DNA of 64,000 nt from NCBI GenBank assembly GCA_910586925.1, contig CAJUKG010000005.1, forward strand, positions 111,433-175,432. Direction: 5' to 3'. The notes beneath the pieces were generated by a model. That model had not been told where the DNA came from. It made no database searches and saw only the letters and a list, made by a program, of their open reading frames with translations. Numbering within the stretch: position 1 is the stretch's first letter; each line of letters begins with the position of its first letter. This DNA comes from an uncultured Christensenellaceae bacterium. Its GTDB lineage: Bacteria > Bacillota > Clostridia > Christensenellales > Pumilibacteraceae. The translations under genes were made by a program, and so were the position numbers. Shown piece by piece: positions 8,916 through 16,869 of the stretch.

Positions 8916-9477
8916 AAAATAAGTTCTCCTCGATAAGTTTTTCCGTGAGCGCGACGGGCAGTCCCACCACATTGTAATAGTCGCCGTCCACACGCTCGAT
9001 AAGCGGCTTTATCTGCGGGTCGTCTATGTTGTACCCGCCCGCCTTGTCGTAAGGCGCACCGCTATCCACATAATTATACACCAATCTCGCATTAAATGCA
9101 CCAAAAGTGACCGATGTTTTTTCAAATTTTTCGATAATTTTTTCGCCGACCTTCAAAAATACCGCCGTGACCACCTCGTGAGTGTGACCGCACAGCGTTT
9201 CAAACATGGAAATCGCTTCTTCGCGGCTCGTCGGCTTGCCGAAAACACGCGTGCCCAATCCCACCACTGTATCGAAAGCAAGCACGGGCAGGCGCGTATG
9301 TTCCGCCGCCAGCTCACCCTTTTTACGCGCGTTGACAGTTGCCGTCGCCTGCGCGGTCGGCAATACCGTTTCTTCGGCGTCCGTCACGGTAAATATCGGA
9401 TTGACGCATTTTATTTTCTTTATCAGCTCGCGGCGGCGCGGCGACGCACTCGCGAGCACTATGTCGCGCACGACCAT
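8890..9477 (-). CDS. maf: Maf-family nucleoside triphosphate pyrophosphatase
   Basis: House-cleaning pyrophosphatase, usually hydrolysing dTTP/UTP or modified NTPs to the monophosphate. The 195 residues begin MVVRDIVLASASPRRRELI, with the SxSPRR substrate-binding motif at residues 10-16. VLAFDTVVGLGTRVFGKP is the catalytic D-T-V-V-...-GKP segment, and DKAGGYNIDD and VDGDYYNVVGLPV follow the family pattern. In Firmicutes maf commonly precedes mreB, as here, and the two frames overlap. It starts 3 nt after the stop of the ppx gene, so it belongs to the same transcript. Confidence 0.92.
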   Translation of the reverse strand: MVVRDIVLASASPRRRELIKKIKCVNPIFTVTDAEETVLPTAQATATVNARKKGELAAEHTRLPVLAFDTVVGLGTRVFGKPTSREEAISMFETLCGHTHEVVTAVFLKVGEKIIEKFEKTSVTFGAFNARLVYNYVDSGAPYDKAGGYNIDDPQIKPLIERVDGDYYNVVGLPVALTEKLIEENLFYGEDGDCA

Positions 9478-9480
9478 GCT

Positions 9481-10992
9481 CTAAAGAATTTCCAAATTTT
9501 TCTTATACGCCTTGGCGAAATCCGCTCCCGCGCCGAGCGCGTCCTTGATCTCGAGCGAACAATCGCCTTCGACCTCCGTTTTCATGATGACCGAATCGCC
9601 GAGCACGTCGCATGTGATGGACTTGACCGAACCCGACATCGAGCGGTCGAGCGAATCCGCAATGCGCAGTATCACGGCAAGCCGCATGACGGCGACGAGA
9701 TCCTCCTCGCGCACTATGCTCGCATATTTATTCCACTCCGCGTACGACAGATCGTCGAGAGTATGAGCGCGCACCACAAACGCCGCGAGCACGAGGTCGC
9801 GGTGCGATACGCCGTAAAGATTGGAATTCATTATCGAATAGTTGGAATGACGGTACTGACTGTAAAAATTGATTCGCCCGCCCGTTTCGTGCATAAGCGC
9901 GGCGATACGCAACACGCGCACGTACTGCCGCGGCAGTTTATGCAATACGCGCAGCTGTTTGTACAGCTGTATGGCGAGATTGCACACATGCTCGGCATGC
10001 GGGATATTGAGATCGTAATAGTGAAGCCGCGAATAGATCGAATGTCCCATAATATCCGAAATGGGCTTTTCGAGAGTGGTCGGCACGGCGTGATTGAACA
10101 AGAACCCTTCGCGTATGCCCGAGCCTGATATGATCATTTCGTCGAACTCCGTTCCGCCGATAAAGCTCTTTATGCACGAAAGCGCGGAACAGAAAATATC
10201 GGCGCGTTGCGCTTCGAGTCCTTTTATCTTACTGCGCTTTTCCACGTCGAGCACTTTTATCATGTCGTAAACTTTGTTGAACGTGTCTATACCGATATGA
10301 TAGTTATGTATCATGCCGAGCGGATACTTTTCAATGCGTTGCACTATGCTCGCAAGGCTTCGGAACGATCCGCCCACCCCTACGAATTTATATTCGGGAT
10401 CGAGTTCTTTGAGCCATTCTATACCCGCGAACTGGTCGCGCATATACGTTTCTATCATTTGCGACTGCTGGAGCGGGGTCGTGTTCTCGTTGAACAGCGA
10501 CGAGAGCGTCATAGTACCGATGGGAAGGTTTGTATGATTGAGTATAACTCTGCGATTGTACTGTATGAGCTGAATGGACGAACCGGAAATATCCATTATT
10601 ACGCCCTTCGGCACCTCCAGCGAGTTCACGACGCCGTAATATATTTGCGTCGATTCCTGTTCTTCGGTGAGTACGTCCATTTTGAACCCGCACACGGTGT
10701 TCACTTCTTCCAAAAAGCTGCGCTGATTCTTCGCTTTGCGCACCGCATTGGTGGCAAACGCATAAATCTTATCGACGTTATTCGCATCGCACAGCTTGCG
10801 GAACATTTTAAGCGTCCGCACCGCCTGCGCTATACGCGCTTGCTTGAGATACCCGTCGCGCTCCATATCCTGCGCGAGCCGCACCCCCTCTTGCAGTTCG
10901 TCGTACACAACAAAACTGCTGTCGTTTATCACATGCGCCAGCACCAACCGCGCGGTATTGGAACCCAAATCAATTATAGCAATATTATTCAA
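9481..10992 (-). CDS. ppx: Exopolyphosphatase / GppA phosphatase family
   Basis: A 503-residue Ppx/GppA enzyme that removes phosphate from polyphosphate or pppGpp. IAIIDLGSNTARLVLA (residues 4-19) is the actin-like phosphate-1 loop, and GVIMDISGSSIQLIQY the phosphate-2 loop. The C-terminal half has an HD-type helical domain with LRIAALMHETGGRINFYSQY..HSNYSIMNS. The start is TTG at 10992, with AAGGA 7 nt upstream. The catalytic glutamate region and the HD ligands look intact. It is the first gene of the minus-strand cluster, downstream of a sigma-A promoter. Confidence 0.88.
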   Translation of the reverse strand: MNNIAIIDLGSNTARLVLAHVINDSSFVVYDELQEGVRLAQDMERDGYLKQARIAQAVRTLKMFRKLCDANNVDKIYAFATNAVRKAKNQRSFLEEVNTVCGFKMDVLTEEQESTQIYYGVVNSLEVPKGVIMDISGSSIQLIQYNRRVILNHTNLPIGTMTLSSLFNENTTPLQQSQMIETYMRDQFAGIEWLKELDPEYKFVGVGGSFRSLASIVQRIEKYPLGMIHNYHIGIDTFNKVYDMIKVLDVEKRSKIKGLEAQRADIFCSALSCIKSFIGGTEFDEMIISGSGIREGFLFNHAVPTTLEKPISDIMGHSIYSRLHYYDLNIPHAEHVCNLAIQLYKQLRVLHKLPRQYVRVLRIAALMHETGGRINFYSQYRHSNYSIMNSNLYGVSHRDLVLAAFVVRAHTLDDLSYAEWNKYASIVREEDLVAVMRLAVILRIADSLDRSMSGSVKSITCDVLGDSVIMKTEVEGDCSLEIKDALGAGADFAKAYKKNLEIL

Positions 10993-11043
10993 AGCCGCTT
11001 CCTTCGGGAGTTATGTATTATCGCCCTATTTTGGTATGTAATG

Positions 11044-11072
11044 ATTATAACACACTTTTATCAACTTGTAAA
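11044..11072 (-). promoter_or_regulatory. Sigma-A promoter of the ppx-maf-mreB run
   Basis: Minus-strand TTTACA (11067-11072), 17-nt spacer, TATAAT (11044-11049). It is divergent from the promoter at 11176-11204. Confidence 0.7.
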
Positions 11073-11175
11073 GGGGGTATTTGAAAATAATTTCGGCAAT
11101 TTATGCAAAAAAACACGCTATTTATGCCGTCGCCCGCCCGCGCTTCCCCGTTTTCGACAAAATCATACAAAATCC

Positions 11176-11204
11176 TTTACTTTTCATACGCACGGTGCTA
11201 TAAT
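11176..11204 (+). promoter_or_regulatory. Sigma-A promoter of the 864-aa surface protein (predicted leaderless)
   Basis: TTTACT (11176-11181), 17-nt spacer, TATAAT (11199-11204). The ATG is at 11213, only 8 nt after the -10 box, and there is no Shine-Dalgarno site. Confidence 0.72.
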
Positions 11205-11212
11205 AAATAAGT

Positions 11213-13807
11213 ATGTCTACCGCGAAAAAATTTTGTTATGGAATAATATTATTATTGCTTTGCGCCGCGCTCACCGCGACTGCGGTTTTCTCCCGACGCG
11301 CATCATACGCCGACGAAACTGCGGAAGCCGCGACGCTTGTACCGATCGCCACCGACAACGACGCGATCGCGTACAAGTGTTTCGACGCGCCGAACTCCGT
11401 TTTTGCGGACGGCGCGGGGCTTGCGGTCGCGGGCGACCGTTCCGTCGAGTTCATATCGGGTGAAACGGAAGTTACTTCGGTGCGCGATATTCCGTCCGAT
11501 AAAGTATACCGTCATCTCGAGCACGGCGAACACGGAGAATACATAATCGTACTGCGCGACGGACGGCTGTCGCTGTACTTCGGCGACGAACCGCCCGCCC
11601 CGCTGCTTTGCGGCGGCGCAGAAGTCGGCGGCATCGTCGATTTTGCGGTCGGCGGCGACAAGCTGTACGCGGTCGGCGGCGACACCCTGTTTTCGGTCGC
11701 GCTCGGCGCAAACGGTTTCGACGGCGAAGCGACGGCGACGGGGCTGTACTCCGCACAGCACGGCACTATAGACGTACACGGCGTTGCGGTACTCGACGGC
11801 AAAGTGTACGCTGCAATAAACTCTGCGTTCGGCAAGCGCGACGATATTTGCCTCGTAAGCGGCAACGAACTTACCGTTGCTCTGCGGCAAGCGGACACCG
11901 TCATGTCGATGAGCGCGGCGGCAGGCAGCCTGTACGTGCTTACCCGCAGCGAAGTCACGTCCTATCGCCCCGTAGACGGCGGTATCGGGCTTGTGGAAAC
12001 GCACTCCGCGCCCGGCGCGACGTACACGGATATTTACGCTTACGGCGGATATGTTTACGCGCTCGACTCGCTCAACGCGCTGCACAAACTTTCGGGAGAC
12101 CTGTCTGCTGCGGTTACGCTCTTTGCGTCGGGTAGCGACATCAAAGGATATTTCAATACGCCGAGCGGCATTGCCGTCAAAAATTCGCGCATGTACGTCG
12201 CCGACACGCTCAATAACCGCATTGCGATCTACGGCAAAACGATCGAATACGTCGACCGCGAATTCATAACACCCGTTTCCGTCGCATGCGACAGCGCGGG
12301 CACGGTGTACGTTGCATACGAATACAACAAGATAGGAATTTTCGAGGGCGGCGATTTTTCGCCCGCCGTCGAACGCGTCGTTACGGGCGCGGAACTCGGT
12401 TACATAAAACAGATCGTCGTCAACGCCGATAAAACGCTGTTCGCCCTCACCTCCACGGGGCTTTGGACGGTAAAACACGGCGAAACTGCGGCAACGAGGA
12501 TCTCCGACAAACATTACAAAGCCGTCGCGCTCGGCTTCGGCAGGGACAAGCTCTACGCGCTCGACGACGACGGTATTTACGACCTCGGCGGCGACGCGCC
12601 CAAAATCAAGTGCGCCGCGAAAAGCGACGTGATCTCGTTCGCGGTGGATATCGACGGCTCGGTATTCATGCTCACGGCAAACTGTATTCGCACGTACCGC
12701 GTCCTCGTCGGCACGCCGACCGTGCAGGAATATTTACTGCGTTGCGGCGGCGAAAAATACACGCTCGGCGGCAAGATCGGACAGCTCGTGCTCTGCTCGG
12801 TCAACAATAACTACGTCGGGCACGGCGACATTCTCGTGGTCGACGGCAATAAACACCGTATTCTCAAGACGAACGGCACGGCGATCGGCATGCGGCTCGT
12901 CGACGGCAATTATATCGTTCCCGATCTTGTCGGCAACAAAGTGGCGGAATACTACGGACCGGGGCTTATACGCACCGCGCTTCGCAACACCGAGGTGTAC
13001 GCACTGCCCGCCGAAGGCGCGTCCGTATACACTATATCGCGTGGCAGAAACGTAATAGTGCCGCAGTACGCGCTCGAGGACGCAAAGGAATACGCGCTCG
13101 TGCTTATCGACGACACAGAAAACGGCAAGCTCGTGCAGGGCTATGTCTATAAAGACGCGTTGTCGCAACCCCTCGAATATTCCGCGCCCCCTGCGTCTGC
13201 ATGCACGGTGTTCAACGCTGCAACACCCGTATACAAATTCCCCAGCCGTCACTCGCAAGCATTATACAACTATGCGGCGGTCGACAGCAACACAGAGTTC
13301 GGCATGCTCGACTTCGTTGCCGAGTACCGCGACGATTACGGCAATCTTTGGTACCGCATCGCGCTCGACGGCGGCACGGAAGGCTTCATTCTGTCGGTAA
13401 ACGTCAGCATCGGTAACTATGAACCGGTGTTTATCCGCCCCGCCGCGAACGCCGAGATCATATCGTACAAAGGCAGTACATCCGCGCCTGGATATATTCT
13501 CGAAAACGGCGTCTATACGCAAATAACCGAACTTCCGACAGGCACGCGCGTCGAAGTGGTCGGCGCGTTCGATTCGTCCGAACAGTATACCGAAGTCAAG
13601 TATTTCGACGCCGACCGCGGCACGCTCACATGCTATGTAAAGACGGTCTACCTCAAATACAACGGCGTCAATATCGTACTTCTCGTCGCGATAATCGTAA
13701 TAATAATCACGGTAACGCTCGCGGCTATAATCGTCGCCCGTGTATTGCACAACAAGAAGAAAAACCTGCTCGACGATAAAGACGACGAAGAAAATGAAAA
13801 ATTGTAA
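11213..13807 (+). CDS. Secreted, membrane-anchored beta-propeller/SH3-repeat protein
   Basis: An 864-residue surface protein of unknown role. A signal peptide occupies residues 1-35 (basic AKK, hydrophobic GIILLLLCAALTATAVF). A WD/NHL-like propeller follows to about residue 560, with repeated DGKVYAAI-, GGYVYALDSL- and NSRMYVADTLNNRI-type blades. Three SH3b-like modules lie around residues 590-800 (AKEYALVLIDD, GNLWYRIALDGGTEGFI, TRVEVVGAF). The membrane helix is near 825-848 and the tail is charged and cytoplasmic, ending LLDDKDDEENEKL. The topology is type I with no LPXTG motif. The start is supported by the signal peptide and by a promoter 8 nt upstream. NHL/propeller blades and SH3b modules suggest binding to glycans or peptidoglycan (inference). 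Confidence 0.7.
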   Translation: MSTAKKFCYGIILLLLCAALTATAVFSRRASYADETAEAATLVPIATDNDAIAYKCFDAPNSVFADGAGLAVAGDRSVEFISGETEVTSVRDIPSDKVYRHLEHGEHGEYIIVLRDGRLSLYFGDEPPAPLLCGGAEVGGIVDFAVGGDKLYAVGGDTLFSVALGANGFDGEATATGLYSAQHGTIDVHGVAVLDGKVYAAINSAFGKRDDICLVSGNELTVALRQADTVMSMSAAAGSLYVLTRSEVTSYRPVDGGIGLVETHSAPGATYTDIYAYGGYVYALDSLNALHKLSGDLSAAVTLFASGSDIKGYFNTPSGIAVKNSRMYVADTLNNRIAIYGKTIEYVDREFITPVSVACDSAGTVYVAYEYNKIGIFEGGDFSPAVERVVTGAELGYIKQIVVNADKTLFALTSTGLWTVKHGETAATRISDKHYKAVALGFGRDKLYALDDDGIYDLGGDAPKIKCAAKSDVISFAVDIDGSVFMLTANCIRTYRVLVGTPTVQEYLLRCGGEKYTLGGKIGQLVLCSVNNNYVGHGDILVVDGNKHRILKTNGTAIGMRLVDGNYIVPDLVGNKVAEYYGPGLIRTALRNTEVYALPAEGASVYTISRGRNVIVPQYALEDAKEYALVLIDDTENGKLVQGYVYKDALSQPLEYSAPPASACTVFNAATPVYKFPSRHSQALYNYAAVDSNTEFGMLDFVAEYRDDYGNLWYRIALDGGTEGFILSVNVSIGNYEPVFIRPAANAEIISYKGSTSAPGYILENGVYTQITELPTGTRVEVVGAFDSSEQYTEVKYFDADRGTLTCYVKTVYLKYNGVNIVLLVAIIVIIITVTLAAIIVARVLHNKKKNLLDDKDDEENEKL

Positions 13808-13816
13808 ATTAAGAAT

Positions 13817-13856
13817 TTAGAATAGAGGACAAATTATTAGAATAGAGGACAAATTA
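13817..13856. repeat. Two perfect 20-bp tandem copies
   Basis: The unit beginning TTAGAATAGAGG occurs at 13817-13836 and again, identically, at 13837-13856, in the gap between two convergent genes. Confidence 0.9.
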
Positions 13857-13860
13857 AAAG

Positions 13861-13894
13861 TAATGCGCTTCGCGGTAAAACGTAAAGCGCATTA
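13861..13894. terminator. Bidirectional hairpin between convergent genes
   Basis: TAATGCGCTT (13861-13870) pairs with AAGCGCATTA (13885-13894). AT-rich tracts on both sides make it a plausible terminator for both genes. Confidence 0.55.
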
Positions 13895-13933
13895 ATTATT
13901 AAACAGTAATTTTTAATTATTAATTATTAATTT

Positions 13934-14584
13934 TTAATTGTCATCATCGTCTGACGTCGACGCTACTTCGCTGTCTTTTTGCAACAGTTCCACCGAGCCT
14001 ATCGAAAATTCATAGGCGGTGCGCACTTCCGAGCAGTCGTCGGACAAACGTTTGGTGTACTGACGCGACTGTATGCGCCCGCAAACGTCGAGTTTTTGCC
14101 CGACGGGGGCGTTTTTGAGCAGTCTGGCATTCTTTCCCCAAGCGATGCACGGTATGTAGTCGGACTTGGAATATGCGCGGTTTACGGCGAGCAGTATGTC
14201 ACAAATCTCGCGGTTGAACGGCGTGGTGCGGTATATCGGCGGTTTGCAGATATATCCGACGAGTTCCGCCGTGTTCGGATTGGCGTCGGGTTCGGGCGGC
14301 GTTATTTCTCGGGCATACACGCTCAAAATAAGCCGCGACCGTTCGCCGTCCGGTCGGTTAAAACTGCGGAACTGTCCGGAAACGGCTATTTGCGAATCGA
14401 GTGTGAGTTTCGCGGAAAGTTCTTCGGAAACCGTCACGGGAATGATATCGAGGTGTTCGGACAGACGCGGTACGTTCAGCTTGAATTCGTAGAATCGCTC
14501 GCCGTACATGTCGTGCGAATACTCGGGCAGCGTCCCCACCCTGCCTTGCAGGTTGACGGTATTGGTAGGTTTGTCGTTTTTCAT
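13934..14584 (-). CDS. Two-OB-fold single-stranded-DNA-binding protein paralogue
   Basis: A 216-residue protein with two SSB-like OB folds. The first (residues about 8-92) has NTVNLQGRVGTLPEY, YEFKLNVPR and SQIAVSGQFRSF. The second (about 108-205) has ELVGYICKPPIYRTTPFNRE, CDILLAVNRAY, YIPCIAWGKNARLL and KLDVCGRIQSRQY, which is the clearer SSB signature. The tail is acidic (STSDDDDN) but lacks the DIPF-type tip that recruits partners in standard SSB. AAGGAG lies 7 nt before the ATG. The gene begins immediately after the stop of the pdaB-like gene, so they are co-transcribed. The main replicative SSB is probably elsewhere. Confidence 0.78.
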   Translation of the reverse strand: MKNDKPTNTVNLQGRVGTLPEYSHDMYGERFYEFKLNVPRLSEHLDIIPVTVSEELSAKLTLDSQIAVSGQFRSFNRPDGERSRLILSVYAREITPPEPDANPNTAELVGYICKPPIYRTTPFNREICDILLAVNRAYSKSDYIPCIAWGKNARLLKNAPVGQKLDVCGRIQSRQYTKRLSDDCSEVRTAYEFSIGSVELLQKDSEVASTSDDDDN

Positions 14585-15355
14585 TCAGGTACTCCTTATT
14601 TGTCTTCCCGTATGATCAATTATGTAGTTGTCTTTGTAGATGAGTTCGCCCACCGTCTTGAACGTAAATCCCTTGGCGCGCAGTCCGTCGATTATGGCGG
14701 GCAACGCCTCGAGCGTATGTTTGCCGTCGTTGTGCATAAGCACAATGCTGCCGTTGCGCACTCCGCCCACAACACGCGACGCTATTTCCTCTTTGGATAA
14801 ACCTTTCCAATCGAGGGAATCGACGTCCCACTGTATGGTATGTAAGCCCTGTGCCGTCGCCTCGTCGATGAGCGCGTCCGAATAATCGCCGTACGGCGGT
14901 CGGAACAGCTCGACTTTACGCCCCGAAATGCTTTCTATGAGCGATTTCGACGTGGAAAGCTCGAGCGAGATCGCCTTCTTGTCGAGCTTCGACATATAAG
15001 GGTGCGTCGCCGAATGTGTACCTATCTCGATACGGTCGGACGCGGCGAGTTTTTTAAGCTCGTCGCCGTACTTCTCCGCCCAGAAACTTACGAGAAAGAA
15101 TGTGGCACGCGCGTCCTTGCTCTCGATAGTATCGAGCAATCCGAGCGTTTTGTCCGCGCCCCACGCCGCGTCGAAAGTGAGCGCGACGACTTTCTCCTCG
15201 GTTTCCACCGAGTATATAGGTACTTTCTTGGGACTTACATTGTTGTAGATCGCAGCCGCACCGGTGCAGTACACGCCGGTCACCGCGGCAGCGAGCAAGA
15301 CAGCGGCAATCACCGCTATGATTATCGTCCGTCGTTTGACAACCAAAAATCTCAT
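14585..15355 (-). CDS. pdaB: PdaB-like polysaccharide deacetylase
   Basis: Secreted or membrane-anchored NodB-family deacetylase of 256 residues. An N-terminal membrane anchor lies at residues 10-32. The phrase PIYSVETEEKVVALTFDAAWG is characteristic of the sporulation protein PdaB, in which the first catalytic motif TFDDG is replaced by TFDAAWG. HSATHPYMSKL is the zinc-binding motif, RPPYGDYS motif 3, and IVLMHNDGKHT the last motif. In Bacillus PdaB helps maintain spores after late sporulation. The start at 15355 has GGAG 7 nt upstream and is preferred over the longer frame at 15376. It is followed directly by the SSB-like gene. Confidence 0.85.
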   Translation of the reverse strand: MRFLVVKRRTIIIAVIAAVLLAAAVTGVYCTGAAAIYNNVSPKKVPIYSVETEEKVVALTFDAAWGADKTLGLLDTIESKDARATFFLVSFWAEKYGDELKKLAASDRIEIGTHSATHPYMSKLDKKAISLELSTSKSLIESISGRKVELFRPPYGDYSDALIDEATAQGLHTIQWDVDSLDWKGLSKEEIASRVVGGVRNGSIVLMHNDGKHTLEALPAIIDGLRAKGFTFKTVGELIYKDNYIIDHTGRQIRST

Positions 15356-15539
15356 CGGACATCTCCAATATAGCATATTGGATTACGCGAATTATTGCGG
15401 GTCTTGTCGAATACACACTAGTTGTGTCGACTGCCCGTTCGCATAATCACATCATCAATCTATTCGCTGCAGATCGCAAATATGCAATAACGGAAAATTT
15501 CCCGAGAAAACACCTCCTCTTTAGCAGCTATTCGATAAA

Positions 15540-15568
15540 CGCGCCTGTCGCAAAACGCAACAGACGCG
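15540..15568 (-). terminator. Terminator after degV-like gene
   Basis: Minus-strand hairpin of 12-base arms with two mismatches (CGCGTCTGTTGC against GCGACAGGCGCG, loop GTTTT), followed by a short T run, just downstream of the degV-like stop. Confidence 0.6.
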
Positions 15569-15590
15569 AAAAATCAACCACGAAAATCGT

Positions 15591-16427
15591 TTAATCCTTG
15601 CTCGCAAGCGTAACTATGCCTACCGTTCCGATACCTATATGCACGCCACCGACCGGACACATAGGCTCGACTTCGATACGCTCAAGCCCGAACTTGCGGA
15701 ACAACCTTTCCCGCAACGGCTCGATGTTTTTATCCGACCCGATATAGTACACAAACAGCTTGTCGAACTTTTCGGGCAGATGCGCGATCGCCGCGTCGAG
15801 CGCGCGGTTCAAGCCGAGCGTTTTCGCATATATGGACAGTTCGTTCTTCGCGAACTCGAATACGGGTTTGATTTTGAGAATATTGCCCACTTTGGAAAGC
15901 AGTTTGTTCACTCTGCCGCCGCGCGCGAGTTCGGTAAGCGTCGCGGGAACGAACTGCATGGCTATGCGCTGTTTAAGATCTTCGAGCATATCGACAAGCT
16001 CGTCGAACGTCGCGCCCGCGGTCGCCACATCGTGCATTTCGCGAAGCAACAACAGTGCCGACGGTCCCGCCTCATTAGAATTGAACGCCTCGACGCGTTT
16101 GCCTTCGTATTGCGCCGCAGCTATCCTCGCCGCGCCTATCGTACCGCTCAATCTGTCGGCGATAGTAAGTATCATTATCTCGCTGTTTTCGTCCTCCGCG
16201 AAAATGCGCTCGATCGCCTCGGTAAACTTTTCGGGCGAAGGCTGCGACGTTTTCGCGCCCATCTTACTACGCGCGTAATCGGCATAGAATCCGTCCCAAT
16301 CCTCTCTGTAACCCTCGGTGTATTCCTTATCGCCTATGAGAAGCGTAAGGCTCACGACCTCGATATTCCGAGCTTTCGCTTCTTCGCGAGTCAGTCCGAA
16401 CGTGGAATCAACAATAAATCTTACCAT
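15591..16427 (-). CDS. DegV family fatty-acid-binding protein
   Basis: A 278-residue DegV/FakB-type protein that binds a fatty acid and presents it to a kinase. The N-terminal MVRFIVDSTFGLTREEAKARNI carries the family's D-S-T start. KTSQPSPEKFTEAI is the conserved T-SQPS fatty-acid head-group site, ILTIADRLSGTIGAARIAA the second motif, and CPVGGVHIGIGTVGI the C-terminal G-HxGPG-like segment. The ATG at 16427 has GGCGGTG upstream. The frame extends further 5' but that part reads as non-coding. It is a single gene with its own promoter and terminator. Confidence 0.9.
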   Translation of the reverse strand: MVRFIVDSTFGLTREEAKARNIEVVSLTLLIGDKEYTEGYREDWDGFYADYARSKMGAKTSQPSPEKFTEAIERIFAEDENSEIMILTIADRLSGTIGAARIAAAQYEGKRVEAFNSNEAGPSALLLLREMHDVATAGATFDELVDMLEDLKQRIAMQFVPATLTELARGGRVNKLLSKVGNILKIKPVFEFAKNELSIYAKTLGLNRALDAAIAHLPEKFDKLFVYYIGSDKNIEPLRERLFRKFGLERIEVEPMCPVGGVHIGIGTVGIVTLASKD

Positions 16428-16514
16428 AATACACCGCCGATGAGCAACAACACACGATTTAGACGCCCGAACGACATTTTCGGCTCTCGGACACCACGTT
16501 GCAACTCTGTTATA

Positions 16515-16544
16515 ATTATACCATTTTTTTCGCCTTTCAGTCAA
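16515..16544 (-). promoter_or_regulatory. Sigma-A promoter of degV-like gene
   Basis: Minus-strand TTGACT (16539-16544), 18-nt spacer, TATAAT (16515-16520). The leader is about 80 nt. Confidence 0.7.
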
Positions 16545-16780
16545 TGCGCGAAAAATTCGTCGCATTGCATATGTACGCCGAAATGTACAATTTATCACGA
16601 ATTACGGTCAAATAGCGGTATAATTATATTTTTATACGGCAATTTTTCGGCATAGTTATGCTTTTATACCCGCGTAACTTGCATTATTTATAAAAAAATA
16701 CCCGTGCAAATCAAAATAATTATAATAATATATACGGCACGGTTTGTAAAAAATTTTTGCGTAAAACACATAAAAAACGC

Positions 16781-16809
16781 TTGACAATCGGCAAAGCGAA
16801 GCATATAAT
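16781..16809 (+). promoter_or_regulatory. Consensus sigma-A promoter of gdhA
   Basis: Perfect TTGACA (16781-16786), 17-nt spacer and TATAAT (16804-16809), predicting strong expression. Confidence 0.88.
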
Positions 16810-16821
16810 AAAACCGCAAAG

Positions 16822-16849
16822 CAAGGGTGCTGTTTCGACGGCACCCTTG
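16822..16849 (+). promoter_or_regulatory. Hairpin in the gdhA leader
   Basis: CAAGGGTGC (16822-16830) pairs perfectly with GCACCCTTG (16841-16849), 10-nt loop, at the very 5' end of the predicted transcript and upstream of the GGAGG site. The following T run is interrupted, so an mRNA-stabilising or attenuating stem is possible. Confidence 0.5.
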
Positions 16850-16869
16850 TACTATTTTCGGAGGTTTTT

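Noticed and set aside
13800..13940. A small structured RNA between the convergent genes
   Set aside because: Only a short hairpin plus AT-rich repeats are visible; a shared terminator explains it more simply.
16427..16598. The 57-codon N-terminal extension of the DegV-like protein
   Set aside because: It runs through the promoter at 16515-16544 and has no resemblance to the family.
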